A DNA stretch of 64,000 nucleotides from Gellertiella hungarica. Lineage in GTDB: Bacteria > Pseudomonadota > Alphaproteobacteria > Rhizobiales > Rhizobiaceae. The position numbers and the translations under genes are program-made. Shown one piece after another: positions 21,687 to 31,748 of the stretch. The stretch is from assembly GCF_014197145.1 (NCBI RefSeq), contig NZ_JACIEZ010000003.1, forward strand, positions 372,001 to 436,000, read 5' to 3'. The notes under the pieces were generated by a model that was not told the DNA's origin, made no database searches, and was given only the letters and a program-made list of their open reading frames with translations. Each line of letters opens with the position of its first letter. Within the stretch, counting starts at the first letter, position 1.

Positions 21687-22740
21687 TCTTTTCCCCCGTC
21701 TTCTTGTTGCGGCTTGCGGAACGGGCTGTCATCTCCGCCACATCCCGCAGGAAGTCCTTCATCGGCCGGGCCGGCACGCCGCCATAGCGCTCGCCCGGCG
21801 GCACATCCGCCACCACACCGCTCATGGCCGCGATCTGTGCGCCATCGCCGATGGTGATATGTCCATTGATGCCGACCGCGCCGCCGATCATGACGCCATC
21901 GCCGATCTTCGTGCTGCCGGCGATACCCACCTTGCTGACAATGCCGCAATGACGGCCGATGCGGACGTTGTGCCCGATCTGGACCTGGTTATCGATCTTC
22001 GTGCCCTCGCCGATCACCGTATCATCCATGGTGCCGCGGTCGACTGTCGTGTTCGCACCGATCTCGACGTGGTCCTGGATGATGACCCGGCCGATCTGGA
22101 CGATCTTGATCATGCCCCGCGGGCCGGGTGCATAACCGAAGCCGTCCTGGCCGATGCGCGCGCCGTTATGGATAATCACGTGGTTGCCGATATAGGCGCA
22201 CAGAACGCTGGCGCCTGCGGCGATGGTGCAATCGCGCCCGATCTTTACGCCGGCGCCGATGACGGCGCCTGCACCAATACGGGTTCCTGAGCCAATTTCT
22301 GCGTTCGCTCCGATCACGGCCAGCGCTTCGACATGCACATTGTCCTCGAGCCGGGCCGAAGGATCGACAACGGCGCGCTCGGAAATCCCGGACTCGCAAA
22401 GAACCGGATCAGGACGCATGGCATTCGGGTGAAGCAGCGCACCAGCCACCGCAAAGGCGGTCTGGGGCTTCGGCGCCAGCAAAACGGGTATGTGCGGGGG
22501 AACGAGCGATTGAAGCGCCTTGTCGCAGAGGATGGCGGAAGCCTGACAGGTTTCCAGCTCGTCCTTGTGCCGGCGGGACAGCAGGTAGCAGAGATCGCCG
22601 TCTCTGCCCCGGCTTACCGGAGCGACGCTCCGGATCATGCGATCACCCTGAGAGGGATCCAAGAGTTCCGCCCCGATCCGGGAGGCCAGCTCTGAAAGAG
22701 TGACCCCCGCATGGGGCGGAAAGAATGGCGAAAATTCCAT
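21679..22740 (-). CDS. lpxD: UDP-3-O-acylglucosamine N-acyltransferase
   Basis: Adds the second hydroxyacyl chain (N-2) in lipid A synthesis. The 353 residues have an N-terminal uridine-binding domain (about 1-105) and a hexapeptide-repeat beta-helix (about 110-320). Catalytic His257 is in QIGHNV. The ATG at 22740 is preferred over one two codons upstream because GGAG is better placed. It lies 51 bases downstream of bamA. Confidence 0.96.
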   Translation of the reverse strand: MEFSPFFPPHAGVTLSELASRIGAELLDPSQGDRMIRSVAPVSRGRDGDLCYLLSRRHKDELETCQASAILCDKALQSLVPPHIPVLLAPKPQTAFAVAGALLHPNAMRPDPVLCESGISERAVVDPSARLEDNVHVEALAVIGANAEIGSGTRIGAGAVIGAGVKIGRDCTIAAGASVLCAYIGNHVIIHNGARIGQDGFGYAPGPRGMIKIVQIGRVIIQDHVEIGANTTVDRGTMDDTVIGEGTKIDNQVQIGHNVRIGRHCGIVSKVGIAGSTKIGDGVMIGGAVGINGHITIGDGAQIAAMSGVVADVPPGERYGGVPARPMKDFLRDVAEMTARSASRNKKTGEKND

Positions 22741-22791
22741 CAGCAATTGCTCCAGTACGGATATGATGCCCGCAAGTCTGGAATGCCGATA

Positions 22792-25137
22792 TCAGAACTG
22801 GTTCGAAATGCCAAAGCGGAAACGCTGTTCCTTGTCGAATTCTTCCTTCACGACCGGAACACCGTAATCGACGCGGAGCGGACCGAAGGGCGAAGCCCAG
22901 ACGATACTTGCGCCGACCGATGCACGCATGGCCGAGTCGGTACCGACGACGGCGTTAGCGCCATTGGCGACTTCGTTGCCATAGAGCGTGCCGGCATCTG
23001 CGAACAGCACGCCGCGCAGGCCGAGGTCCTGCGGGATGCCCGGCAGCGGGAACGACGCTTCAGCCGAGGCGGTGAAGTAGGTCGTGCCACCGAGCGAGTC
23101 GCCCGTGCGGCTGTCGCGCGGACCGATGCCGGCGGATTCGAAGCCGCGGATTTCACGGCCACCGATGCGGAACTGGTCGAAGACGTTCAGCGAGTCACCC
23201 GTCGCGATCACGTGGCCGGCGGCGAGCGTGATCGAGCCGATCAGATCCATCTCGTCGGAGAGGGTCTGGTAGTAACGGAACTTGCCGTAGAGCTTGTAGT
23301 AGTCGGAGTCGCCGCCGAGACCCGCATATTCATGCGTGAACTGGGCATAGATGCCTTCATGCGGAATGTTCTGCTCGTCCAGCGAGTTGTAGGTGAGCGT
23401 CTGGGAGATCGAAGACTGGGTCCACGGGCTGCCATCGATCAGATCCTGATAGGCAGGGGCCAGGTTGCCGTCGTTGTTCCAGTCGCCGCGACCGCCGTAG
23501 TCGAATTCCTTGTAATTGTAGCGGAAGGTCGTTGCCAGCTCTTCCGTGATCGGCGCCGTCACACGCAGCGTCACGCCCTGCTCCGAATAATCGTAGTAGG
23601 TGTTGCGCGAGGTGTTGTTCTTGAAGATGTCGAAGCCGGCAGCCAGTCGGTAGCCGAGGAAGTAGGGCTCGGTGAACGACAGGCTGTAGCTGCGGGCGTT
23701 GTCCGCGCCACCACCGGCGGCAATGCGGATGAACTGGCCGCGGCCGAGGAAGTTCTTCTCTTCGACAGATGCTTCGACGGTGAAGCCGCCATCGTCACCG
23801 GTGGTGTAACCGGCACCGACGCCGAACGAACCGGTCGGCTGGTCGGCGACGTCGACAACGATCACGACGCGGTCGGGGGCGCTGCCCTGCTGCGTGCTGA
23901 CGTTGACCGACGAGAAGTAACCCAGAGCCTCGAGGCGGCGCTTGGCGCGCGAAATCATTTCCTGGTTGAATGCATCGCCTTCGGAAAGATCGAACTCGCG
24001 GCGGATCACGTAATCGCGGCTGCGGGTGTTGCCGCGGATTTCGATGCGCTCGACATAGGCGCGCTCACCCTGATCCACCAGGTAGTCAACGCCGATGGTG
24101 TTGTTCTGGAAGTCGCGGTTGCCGCGCGGCGTGACGCGGGCAAAGGGATAGCCGGCGGAAGCGACGCGCTTGGAGATCGCGTCCATCGTCTTCTGGACAT
24201 CCTTGGCGCTGTAGTTGGCGCCCGAGCGGGTTTCGACGAGACCCTGCAGGTCTTCGGCGTTCACGCCTTCAACCGTCGATTCGACATTGATGTTGCCGAA
24301 GGTATAGCGCGGGCCTTCATCGACGACGAAGTTGATGGTGTACTGGTTGGTAGCCGGATCGAGGACGGCCTCGGAGGACACGACCTTGAAGTCGGCATAG
24401 CCGTGGTTGAAGTAGAACTGGCGCAGCGCATCCTCGTCGGCACGCAGCTTGTCTTCGCCATAAACGTCACGGCGGGTCAGCCACGAGAGGAAGTTCGATT
24501 CCTTCGTGTTGATGACCGACTGCAGGCGACCGTCGCTATAGGCGTTGTTGCCTTCGAAATTGATGGCGTTGATCTTGGTGCGCTCACCCTCGTTGATCAC
24601 GAAGGCCAGGTTCACGCGGCCGTCGCCGACCGGATAGGTCTGGGTGGTGACGGTGACGTCGGAACGGCCGATGGCAGCATAGGCGTCCTTGATCGTCTGG
24701 ATATCGGACTGGATCGTCGCCTCGTTCATCGGACCCATGGAGCGGGTCTGCACGATGCCCTGAAGCTTTTCATCCTTGATCTTGCGGTTGCCGTTGAACA
24801 CGACTTCGTTGATCAGGCCGTTCTCGGCCACGGTCACGTTGAGCGTGCCACCGGAAACGCTGATCTTCACGTCGGAGAAGAAGCCGGTTGCGTAAAGGCG
24901 GCGGACAGACGAGTCGACATCCGCGCTCGTGAAGCTCTTGCCGGGGACGATATCGATATTCGCACGAACCGTATCGGCACCGGCGCGCGTTGCGCCCTGT
25001 ACGTTGATCCGCTTGACCACGGCCGCCTCGGCAGCGGTTGCGGAAGCCAGCGTAGCCACACCTGCACCGGAAGCAACAACACTTGCAGACAGCGCGACCG
25101 CCGATACTGCGTTCAAGAACTTTGAACCAGCCTTCAT
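22792..25137 (-). CDS. bamA: Outer-membrane protein assembly factor BamA
   Basis: Core of the BAM complex, which folds beta-barrel proteins into the outer membrane. The 781-residue precursor has a signal peptide with a likely cut after AEA (residue 38), five POTRA domains (about 40-440) and a 16-strand barrel. The barrel includes the lid-loop motif EIRGFES and ends in Phe781, the normal outer-membrane targeting residue. A 199-base spacer before it suggests its own promoter in addition to read-through from rseP. bamA next to lpxD and rseP is the standard envelope-biogenesis order. Confidence 0.97.
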   Translation of the reverse strand: MKAGSKFLNAVSAVALSASVVASGAGVATLASATAAEAAVVKRINVQGATRAGADTVRANIDIVPGKSFTSADVDSSVRRLYATGFFSDVKISVSGGTLNVTVAENGLINEVVFNGNRKIKDEKLQGIVQTRSMGPMNEATIQSDIQTIKDAYAAIGRSDVTVTTQTYPVGDGRVNLAFVINEGERTKINAINFEGNNAYSDGRLQSVINTKESNFLSWLTRRDVYGEDKLRADEDALRQFYFNHGYADFKVVSSEAVLDPATNQYTINFVVDEGPRYTFGNINVESTVEGVNAEDLQGLVETRSGANYSAKDVQKTMDAISKRVASAGYPFARVTPRGNRDFQNNTIGVDYLVDQGERAYVERIEIRGNTRSRDYVIRREFDLSEGDAFNQEMISRAKRRLEALGYFSSVNVSTQQGSAPDRVVIVVDVADQPTGSFGVGAGYTTGDDGGFTVEASVEEKNFLGRGQFIRIAAGGGADNARSYSLSFTEPYFLGYRLAAGFDIFKNNTSRNTYYDYSEQGVTLRVTAPITEELATTFRYNYKEFDYGGRGDWNNDGNLAPAYQDLIDGSPWTQSSISQTLTYNSLDEQNIPHEGIYAQFTHEYAGLGGDSDYYKLYGKFRYYQTLSDEMDLIGSITLAAGHVIATGDSLNVFDQFRIGGREIRGFESAGIGPRDSRTGDSLGGTTYFTASAEASFPLPGIPQDLGLRGVLFADAGTLYGNEVANGANAVVGTDSAMRASVGASIVWASPFGPLRVDYGVPVVKEEFDKEQRFRFGISNQF

Positions 25138-25336
25138 TTCACTTCTTACCTTTTTTACGTTGCCCCTGAGCCCGTCACCCGACTCCGGTCACGTGTGCCG
25201 TTTTACCCGCTTTTCCCATACAAGCAAGGGCGGGCGTTAATTTCTGTTTACTTCATCCCGAAGCGTGACGGATCGGCCACGCAAGCTTCTCTTTATCGTA
25301 AATGAACGGTTAAAGCGAAGCAATCATCTTCCCGCT

Positions 25337-26470
25337 TTATCCAAAGCGGGCAGTAATGTCGTTCCATGTGGTAAAGACCATCAAAGTCAATACGATAGCG
25401 AAGCCGATGCGGAAGGCGATCTCCTGCGTCCGGGGGCCGAGCGGGCGTCCCCGCACCGCCTCCACCGCGTAGAAAAACAGGTGGCCTCCGTCGAGCACCG
25501 GAATGGGCATCAGGTTCAGAAGACCGATGGACACGGACAGAACGGCTGCAAGCTGAAGTAGAGCGGATACGCCGATCGAGGCCATCTGTCCCGATGCCTG
25601 GGCCACCCGGATCGGACCTCCCAGCTGGTCGGCCTTCATGTGGCCCGTAATCACGCTGCCGAGATAGCTGAAGGTGCTCGTCACGATATTCCAGCACTCG
25701 CGGGTGCCCTGAACCACCGCTTCCGGTACCGAATACTGCACCATGCGGAACTTGCCGGCCTTGTCGTCGGTCAGGATGCCGATCTGTCCGACCTCGGTCT
25801 TGTTTCCAAAGCCGTCGGTGATTTCCTTCCGCTCGGGCGTGATGGCGACATCGACAGTCGCGCCGTCCCGCCTGAGGGAGATCGTCATCGGGATTTCCGG
25901 CCGGACGCTCACGTAACGGCGCACGTCCTCGAAGGTCTGGACGGGATTGCCGTCTATGGCGAGCAGCAGGTCACCCGGCTTTACCCCTGCCCGCTCTGCG
26001 GCACTGGCCGGAGCGACGCTGGCCACCACAGGATCGGCGACCGGTCGGCCGTAGATGGAGAAGAGCGTGGCGAAGATGACGATGGCGAGCAGGAAATTCG
26101 CGATCGGCCCTGCGGCAACCGTTGCCGCACGGCGGCCAAGCGTTGCGCCGGCGAATGTGCGCCCCCGCTCCTCGGGCGAAAGCCCCTCGATTTTCTGAAG
26201 ATCGGGCCGGCTTGCGGCGTCCTCGTCACCGTAGAACTTCACGTAACCGCCCAGCGGAATGAGCGATATCTTCCATCGCGTGCCATGGCGATCCGTCCGG
26301 CCGATCAGCTCGGGACCGAAGCCGATGGAGAAGACCGACACGCCGATCCCCGACCAGCGGCCAACGAGGTAGTGACCCATTTCGTGAACGAAGACGAGCA
26401 GCGACAGAATCAGGATGAACGGCACGATCTCGCCAGTCACGGAGCCAAAGAGTCCTGCCAAAGCCGTCAT
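25337..26470 (-). CDS. rseP: Site-2 intramembrane metalloprotease RseP/MmpA
   Basis: Cleaves membrane-bound substrates such as anti-sigma factors within the bilayer; MmpA is the Caulobacter name. The 377 residues show the zinc motif HEMGH (29-33) in the first helix, a periplasmic PDZ region around residues 130-210 and the second active-site motif LDG (326-328) in NLMPIPVLDGG. One clear PDZ domain is seen, whereas E. coli RseP has two. It follows cdsA by 17 bases. Confidence 0.95.
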   Translation of the reverse strand: MTALAGLFGSVTGEIVPFILILSLLVFVHEMGHYLVGRWSGIGVSVFSIGFGPELIGRTDRHGTRWKISLIPLGGYVKFYGDEDAASRPDLQKIEGLSPEERGRTFAGATLGRRAATVAAGPIANFLLAIVIFATLFSIYGRPVADPVVASVAPASAAERAGVKPGDLLLAIDGNPVQTFEDVRRYVSVRPEIPMTISLRRDGATVDVAITPERKEITDGFGNKTEVGQIGILTDDKAGKFRMVQYSVPEAVVQGTRECWNIVTSTFSYLGSVITGHMKADQLGGPIRVAQASGQMASIGVSALLQLAAVLSVSIGLLNLMPIPVLDGGHLFFYAVEAVRGRPLGPRTQEIAFRIGFAIVLTLMVFTTWNDITARFG

Positions 26471-26487
26471 TCTCTGTTATCCCTAAA

Positions 26488-27333
26488 TTAGAGAGGGCTC
26501 AATCCGAGAAGGAATGTGCCGACCGAACATTGCGCGCAGCTTGAGAAGGCATGGGCCACGCTGGAAAGAAGAAACGCCGCAAAGCAGGCGAAAACAAGCC
26601 CGTCGACCCGGTCCATAACGCCGCCATGCCCGGGGATGAGCCTGCTGGAGTCCTTCACGCCGAATCGCCGCTTGATGAAGCTCTCGAAGAGGTCGCCCAC
26701 CTGGCTGAATACGGACAGCACGACGATCAGGGCCCCGGTATGGAGATTGGCCGAACCGCCCGCAAGAGAAACGGCCAAAAGGCCGAGAACGAGGGCGGCG
26801 GCGGTTCCGCCGGCTGCACCGGACCAGGTCTTGCCCGGCGAAATGCGCGGCGCAAGCTTGGGCCCGCCGATGGCGCGTCCCACGAAATAGGCAAGAATGT
26901 CCGTGGCCCAGACGATGGTGAAGAGAACGAGCATCGCCTTCAGCCCGGTTCCGTCACTGCCCCGGATGGAGGCCAGCGACAGAGCGGAAAGTCCGGCATA
27001 CACCACGCCGCCGGGAAGCCAGCCCGTCCCCTTGCGCATCGCCATGTAGGCAACGGCAAGCAGCGTGAAGGCAAGAAGCAGTGCGCTTGCGAAGGAGAGA
27101 AAGCCGAAGAGGATCGCAACTGCCAGGATGGCCTGGGAGGCCCATGCCAAGGCAAAACCCACCCGGTCCGCCTCCCGGAGGCGCGTCATGGTGGACCACT
27201 CCCAGAAGACGAGAAGTCCGATGGCCACTGCCAGCAGCCGGAAGGCGAAGCCGCCGAGCCAGGTGGCCAACAGCACGCCAGCCGCCATCACGATGCCCGA
27301 CTGGATCCGCAGACGCAGTTCTTCACTCATCAC
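26488..27333 (-). CDS. cdsA: Phosphatidate cytidylyltransferase
   Basis: Makes CDP-diacylglycerol from CTP and phosphatidate, the branch point for all phospholipids, in the inner membrane. The 281-residue protein has about eight predicted helices and ends with the CdsA signature region [18 protein letters not shown] followed by MDRVD. ATG is present at both 27333 and 27330; the latter exactly overlaps the uppS stop. Co-translation with uppS is likely. Confidence 0.95.
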   Translation of the reverse strand: MMSEELRLRIQSGIVMAAGVLLATWLGGFAFRLLAVAIGLLVFWEWSTMTRLREADRVGFALAWASQAILAVAILFGFLSFASALLLAFTLLAVAYMAMRKGTGWLPGGVVYAGLSALSLASIRGSDGTGLKAMLVLFTIVWATDILAYFVGRAIGGPKLAPRISPGKTWSGAAGGTAAALVLGLLAVSLAGGSANLHTGALIVVLSVFSQVGDLFESFIKRRFGVKDSSRLIPGHGGVMDRVDGLVFACFAAFLLSSVAHAFSSCAQCSVGTFLLGLSPL

Positions 27334-28073
27334 TCACCCGCAAGGATCGAGGCCGGCGTCAGGCCGCCGAAACGGCGCTCCCTGCCCGCAAATTTTTCAA
27401 GCGTTTTCAGGAAAAGGTCCCGGTCGAAATCCGGCCAGTACTCGGGAACGAAGACAAGCTCCGAATAGGCGGCCTGCCACAGCAGGAAGTTGGACAGGCG
27501 CTCCTCGCCGCTGGTGCGGATGATGAGATCGGGATCCGGAATGCCGGCGGTATCCAGATGAGCGTCGATCAGCTCGGGCGTCACCGCTTCCGGTGCTATC
27601 TCCCCGGCCGCGATACGCCGGCCGATCGCACGCATGGCACGGGAAATTTCATCGCGCGAGCCATAGTTGAAGGCGATCACCAGCGTCAGCGCGGTATTCG
27701 CCTTCGTGGTTTCCTCCGCCTCGAGCAGAAGCGGGAGGATGTCGCTGCGCAGGTTTTCGCGCTCGCCGATGATGCGGATGCGGACGTTCTCGCGATGCAG
27801 GTCGGCAAGGTCGCGCCGGATGAAGGCCTTCAGCAGGCCCATCAGGTCCGTTACCTCCGCTTCCGGACGACGCCAGTTCTCCGAGGAGAAGGCAAAGAGC
27901 GTGAGGTAGGAAATGCCGATGTCGCCAGCAGCCCGCACGACCTCGCGGACTGCCTCCACGCCCTTCTTGTGCCCCATGGTGCGCGGCAGGCCACGCGCAC
28001 GTGCCCAGCGGCCGTTGCCATCCATGATGATTGCAACATGCCGGGGCACGTTGGTGTTGCTAGGGTCGGCCAT
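27330..28073 (-). CDS. uppS: Undecaprenyl (polyprenyl) diphosphate synthase
   Basis: Cis-prenyltransferase that makes the C55 carrier for peptidoglycan and O-antigen. The 247 residues contain IMDGNGRWA with catalytic Asp18, His35 in TMGHKKG and SSENWRRP near residue 76. No dxr gene lies between frr, uppS and cdsA, unlike E. coli, so isoprenoid supply is encoded elsewhere. It follows frr by 45 bases. Confidence 0.97.
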   Translation of the reverse strand: MADPSNTNVPRHVAIIMDGNGRWARARGLPRTMGHKKGVEAVREVVRAAGDIGISYLTLFAFSSENWRRPEAEVTDLMGLLKAFIRRDLADLHRENVRIRIIGERENLRSDILPLLLEAEETTKANTALTLVIAFNYGSRDEISRAMRAIGRRIAAGEIAPEAVTPELIDAHLDTAGIPDPDLIIRTSGEERLSNFLLWQAAYSELVFVPEYWPDFDRDLFLKTLEKFAGRERRFGGLTPASILAGE

Positions 28074-28118
28074 GGGGTATCCGTCATGATACAGCAGGAT
28101 GATTCCGGAAAACCGAAA

Positions 28119-28679
28119 TCAGACCTGCATGATTTCCTTTTCCTTGTCCGCAAGCAAGCGATCGATGTCGGCAATCGACTCGTCGGTCATCTTCTGCACC
28201 TTTTCCGAGAGGCTGCGGCTGTCGTCCTGGCCGATCACGCCGTCCTTTTCGGACTTCTTCAGCGTGTCCATGCCATCGCGGCGCACGTGGCGAATCGCAA
28301 CCTTGGCCTTTTCGGAGTATTCATGCGCAACCTTGACCAGCGACTTGCGGCGCTCCTCGTTGAGCTCCGGCAGCGGAATGCGCAGGTTCTGGCCGTCGAC
28401 GATCGGGTTCAGCCCGAGGTGGGATTCGCGGATGGCGCGCTCGACGGCGGAGACCATCGACTTGTCCCAGATCGATACGGAAAGCATGCGGGCTTCCGGC
28501 ACGCTGATGTTCGATACCTGGTTCAGCGGAACGCGCGAACCGTAGGCTTCGACCGTGATCGGATCGAGAATGTTGGCCGAGGCGCGGCCGGTACGCAGCG
28601 ACGCGATATCGCTCTTGAAGGCGGAAATGGCGCCATCCATGCGGCGCTTCAGTTCCTTGAGGTCAACACCATCACTCAT
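28119..28679 (-). CDS. frr: Ribosome recycling factor
   Basis: Splits post-termination ribosomes together with EF-G. The 186 residues match the usual length. The start of domain I ([20 protein letters not shown]) and the C-terminal helix rich in Lys, Asp and Glu ([14 protein letters not shown]) are typical. GGAG precedes the ATG by 7 bases. A hairpin separates it from pyrH. Confidence 0.98.
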   Translation of the reverse strand: MSDGVDLKELKRRMDGAISAFKSDIASLRTGRASANILDPITVEAYGSRVPLNQVSNISVPEARMLSVSIWDKSMVSAVERAIRESHLGLNPIVDGQNLRIPLPELNEERRKSLVKVAHEYSEKAKVAIRHVRRDGMDTLKKSEKDGVIGQDDSRSLSEKVQKMTDESIADIDRLLADKEKEIMQV

Positions 28680-28738
28680 TGGTCAACTCCGTGCTTGATC
28701 TGTCCTTGGCCCGGACGGGCGCTGCCTTGCGGCGGGTT

Positions 28739-28757
28739 GGGCGATTATGCATCGCCC
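28739..28757 (-). other. Intercistronic hairpin between pyrH and frr
   Basis: GGGCGAT and ATCGCCC form a perfect 7-bp stem with a 5-base loop, about 20 bases past the pyrH stop. There is no T-run, so it is more likely an mRNA-processing or stability element, or a partial attenuator, than a terminator. Confidence 0.5.
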
Positions 28758-28776
28758 GGAATGGTCATCGAGAGGC

Positions 28777-29499
28777 TCAGTTATCCGTAACGATCGTCTT
28801 GCGTCCACCGCCATTGAGGATATCGACGAAGCCGCCCTCCTCGTGGATGGAGAAAACGATGATCGGAATGGCGTTTTCGCGGGCGAGCGCGACGGCAGCG
28901 ACGTCCATCACAGCCAGGCCCTTCTCGAGCACCTCGCTGTGGGTCAGCTTGTCGAAGCGGGTGGCATCCGGCACCTTCTTCGGGTCGGCGGAATAGATGC
29001 CGTCGACCTGGGTACCCTTGAAGATCGCCTCGGCGCCCATTTCGGCGGCGCGAAGCGCTGCGGCGGAATCCGTCGTGAAGAAGGGATTGCCCGTGCCGCC
29101 GGCAAAGATCACCACGCGGCCGAGAGAAAGATGATGCAGCGTGGCGCGCTGGGAAAAGCTTTCGCAGATTTCCGGCATGGCGATTGCCGAGAGCACCACC
29201 GTGTCGATGTCGAGCTTGCGCAGCGATGTGGCAAGCGCAAGCGCATTGATCACGGTCGCCAGCATGCCCATGTGGTCGCCGGTCACCCGATCGCCGCCCT
29301 TGGATGCGACGGCCACGCCGCGAAAGATGTTCCCGCCGCCCACGACGACGCCCACTTCGACACCCATACGCCGCGCCCTGGCGATATCGGAGGCAATCCT
29401 GTCCGCAACCGCCACATCGATCCCGAAACCCTGGCTGCCCATCAGAGCTTCGCCGGAAGCCTTCAGAAGAACGCGCTTGTATACAGGTTGGGCCGTCAT
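28777..29499 (-). CDS. pyrH: UMP kinase
   Basis: Phosphorylates UMP to UDP, feeding nucleotide and UDP-sugar pools used by LpxA. Bacterial UMP kinases belong to the amino-acid-kinase fold, shown by KASGEALMG near residues 13-21 and by GGGNIFRG near 60. The start at 29499 follows AAGGAG and gives 240 residues, the usual size; a longer frame adds 15 unsupported residues. GTP activation and UTP inhibition are known for the family. Confidence 0.97.
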   Translation of the reverse strand: MTAQPVYKRVLLKASGEALMGSQGFGIDVAVADRIASDIARARRMGVEVGVVVGGGNIFRGVAVASKGGDRVTGDHMGMLATVINALALATSLRKLDIDTVVLSAIAMPEICESFSQRATLHHLSLGRVVIFAGGTGNPFFTTDSAAALRAAEMGAEAIFKGTQVDGIYSADPKKVPDATRFDKLTHSEVLEKGLAVMDVAAVALARENAIPIIVFSIHEEGGFVDILNGGGRKTIVTDN

Positions 29500-29538
29500 G
29501 GTTTCTCCTTGTGGTTCATCGAATGCCCGATACACGAA

Positions 29539-29564
29539 GGGCACCGCGTTGTCACGCGATGCCC
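29539..29564 (-). other. Intercistronic hairpin between tsf and pyrH
   Basis: On the minus strand GGGCATCGCG pairs with CGCGGTGCCC (10 bp, one G-U) around a TGACAA loop, about 55 bases past the tsf stop. No T-run follows. It may modulate read-through or decay between tsf and pyrH. Confidence 0.5.
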
Positions 29565-29619
29565 CCTGTTTTTCCAGCGTCCGGTTAAGGCATTCGCCTC
29601 ATCCGGCCCATGCCATGCA

Positions 29620-30546
29620 TCAGCCCTTGGCGGCTGCGGCAACTTCGGCTGCGAAGTCGGTTTCTTCCTTTTCGATGCCGTCGCCGAGAAGCAGGCGGGC
29701 CATGCCGACAACCTCGATCGGTGCGCCGACAGACTTTTCAGCTTCCTTGACGGCAGCAGCAACGGTCAGGTCGGGGTTCATGACGAAGGCCTGCGACAGC
29801 AGGGCGACTTCCTCGAAGAACTTGCGCATGCGGCCTTCGACCATCTTCTCGATGATGTTGTCCGGCTTGCCCGAAGCGCGGGACTGCTCGATGAACACGT
29901 TGCGCTCGCGCTCGGCAACGGCGGCGTCGACGTCTTCCGGACGCAGGGCGAGCGGGCTGGTTGCTGCAACGTGCATGGCAACCTGGCGGCCGATGGCGTT
30001 CAGGGCTTCCTTGTCGCCGGTGGACTTCAGCGCGACGAGAACGCCGAGCTTGCCGAGGCCGTCTGCAACGCCGTTGTGGATGTAGGTGGCGACCACGCCT
30101 TCATCGACCGAAAGAGCGGCAGAGCGGCGCAGGTTCATGTTTTCGCCGATATGGGCGATGGCGTCCTTGATGGTGTCGGCAACGGACTTGCCGGAGGACG
30201 GGTAGGTCGCAGCCGAGATGGCGTCGACGGTGCCGTCAGTGCCGAGAGCAACGTTTGCAACGCCGCGGACGAGGTCCTGGAAGGCATCGTTACGGGCAAC
30301 GAAGTCGGTTTCGGAATTGACTTCGACGACAACGGCCTTGTTGCCGGCGGAAGCAATGCCGATCAGGCCTTCGGCAGCGGTGCGGCCGGACTTCTTGTCA
30401 GCCTTGGCGATGCCCTTGGCGCGCAGCCAGTCGATGGCGGCTTCCATGTCGCCATTGGTCTCGGCCAGCGCCTTCTTGCAGTCCATCATGCCTGCGCCGG
30501 TCTTTTCGCGCAGGTCCTTTACCATTGCCGCAGTTACGTTGCTCAT
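29620..30546 (-). CDS. tsf: Elongation factor Ts
   Basis: Nucleotide exchange factor for EF-Tu. The 308 residues begin with a UBA-like domain (1-55) containing [12 protein letters not shown] (16-27), the EF-Ts signature, followed by the core with [12 protein letters not shown] near residue 75. AGAGG precedes the ATG. It is paired with rpsB as in nearly all bacteria, separated by a 249-base spacer with hairpins. Confidence 0.98.
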   Translation of the reverse strand: MSNVTAAMVKDLREKTGAGMMDCKKALAETNGDMEAAIDWLRAKGIAKADKKSGRTAAEGLIGIASAGNKAVVVEVNSETDFVARNDAFQDLVRGVANVALGTDGTVDAISAATYPSSGKSVADTIKDAIAHIGENMNLRRSAALSVDEGVVATYIHNGVADGLGKLGVLVALKSTGDKEALNAIGRQVAMHVAATSPLALRPEDVDAAVAERERNVFIEQSRASGKPDNIIEKMVEGRMRKFFEEVALLSQAFVMNPDLTVAAAVKEAEKSVGAPIEVVGMARLLLGDGIEKEETDFAAEVAAAAKG

Positions 30547-30635
30547 TGTCTGCCTCTTGTCGGTTCAAACGGCGCCGGCCTCAAGCGGAGCGGGCACCTC
30601 GAAGGATGGGGAGCTATCCCCCTGAATTGTAACAT

Positions 30636-30780
30636 CGTGATGAAACATCACGGGAACTGGAGCCCGGAGCGCTCCCGGGTGCGGGAAAGGCCCGCCCCTG
30701 AAATGGCGAAGGCCGCTGAACTCATCTGTCGCAACGGCCCCAACCACATTCCGTTCTGAACCGGGCGGTTGCCCGCCCGG
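30636..30780 (-). other. Hairpins in the rpsB-tsf spacer
   Basis: Two stem-loops lie in the 249-base spacer. CCGGGCGG-GCAA-CCGCCCGG (30761-30780), an 8-bp perfect stem, begins 15 bases past the rpsB stop. CGTGATG-TTT-CATCACG (30636-30652) lies closer to tsf. Neither has a T-run. They could adjust the ratio of S2 to EF-Ts or mark RNA processing sites. Confidence 0.5.
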
Positions 30781-30795
30781 CCAGGATCACGCCGA

Positions 30796-31560
30796 TCAGG
30801 CGTTTGCTTCTTCCAGAGCCGGCTCGACCGGAGCTTCGGCGGAGGCGCCGATGTCACGGCCTGCAGCGCCCTGCTGGCGTGCGATACCGTCGATGGCCGC
30901 GCGGGCGATCAGGTCGCAGTAGAGCGAGATGGCGCGCGAAGCGTCGTCGTTGCCGGGGATCGGGAAGTCGATCGCATCGGGATCGCAGTTCGAGTCGATG
31001 ATGGCGACGACCGGGATGCCGAGGCGCTTGGCTTCGTCGATCGCGATCTTTTCCTTGTTGGTGTCGATGATGAACATCAGGTCCGGGGTGCCGCCCATGT
31101 CGCGGATACCGCCGAGAGCCTTTTCCAGCTTCTCGCGCTCGCGCTCCAGGTTCAGACGCTCCTTCTTGGTGAAGCCGGAGGCTTCGGAGTTCAGGATCTC
31201 GTCGAGCTTGCGCAGGCGCTGGATCGAGTTCGAGATCGTCTTCCAGTTGGTCATCATGCCGCCGAGCCAGCGGGAGTTGACGTAGTACTGGGCCGAACGC
31301 TTGGCAGCGTCAGCGATGATGTCGGAAGCCTGACGCTTCGTGCCGACGAACAGAACGCGGCCGCCACGGGCAACGGTGTCGGATACGACCTGCAGGGCGC
31401 GCGACAGCATCGGAACCGTCTGGGCGAGGTCGATGATGTGGATATTGTTGCGGTCGCCGAAGATGTACGGCTTCATCTTCGGGTTCCAGCGGTGCGTCTG
31501 GTGGCCGAAGTGGACGCCTGCTTCGAGCAGCTGGCGCATGGTGAAATCGGGCAATGCCAT
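30796..31560 (-). CDS. rpsB: 30S ribosomal protein S2
   Basis: Small-subunit protein that binds late and recruits S1. The ATG at 31560, 8 bases after AAGGAG, gives 254 residues beginning [19 protein letters not shown], the conserved S2 N-terminus; the 35-residue upstream extension is not conserved. [12 protein letters not shown] near residue 100 is an S2 signature. It heads the 13-gene cluster and has its own promoter. Confidence 0.98.
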   Translation of the reverse strand: MALPDFTMRQLLEAGVHFGHQTHRWNPKMKPYIFGDRNNIHIIDLAQTVPMLSRALQVVSDTVARGGRVLFVGTKRQASDIIADAAKRSAQYYVNSRWLGGMMTNWKTISNSIQRLRKLDEILNSEASGFTKKERLNLEREREKLEKALGGIRDMGGTPDLMFIIDTNKEKIAIDEAKRLGIPVVAIIDSNCDPDAIDFPIPGNDDASRAISLYCDLIARAAIDGIARQQGAAGRDIGASAEAPVEPALEEANA

Positions 31561-31688
31561 GCCTCTAACTCCTTTTTCCGGTTGAACCTCCACGGGGTGA
31601 ACAGTCCTGCCCTTCCGGACCGGACCACCGGCGGAAACATCAGGATTTCTCCCTGACATCCCCAACCCCGCGTGTGGAATGCGCTGCC

Positions 31689-31716
31689 CTTATCGCCGAA
31701 CTGCCCAAATTGCAAG
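31689..31716 (-). promoter_or_regulatory. Candidate rpsB promoter
   Basis: On the minus strand CTTGCA and GATAAG are 16 bases apart, resembling the alphaproteobacterial CTTGAC/CTATAT pattern. The site is about 130 bases before the rpsB ATG, which leaves a long leader that could hold S2 autoregulation. Not verified by any transcript data. Confidence 0.4.
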
Positions 31717-31748
31717 GGCCGGTGCCGATTTTTACGGCGCCGCGCTGC

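Noticed and set aside
22711-25125. 804-residue plus-strand frame over bamA
   Set aside because: It is the antisense of bamA, and its composition has no recognisable domains.
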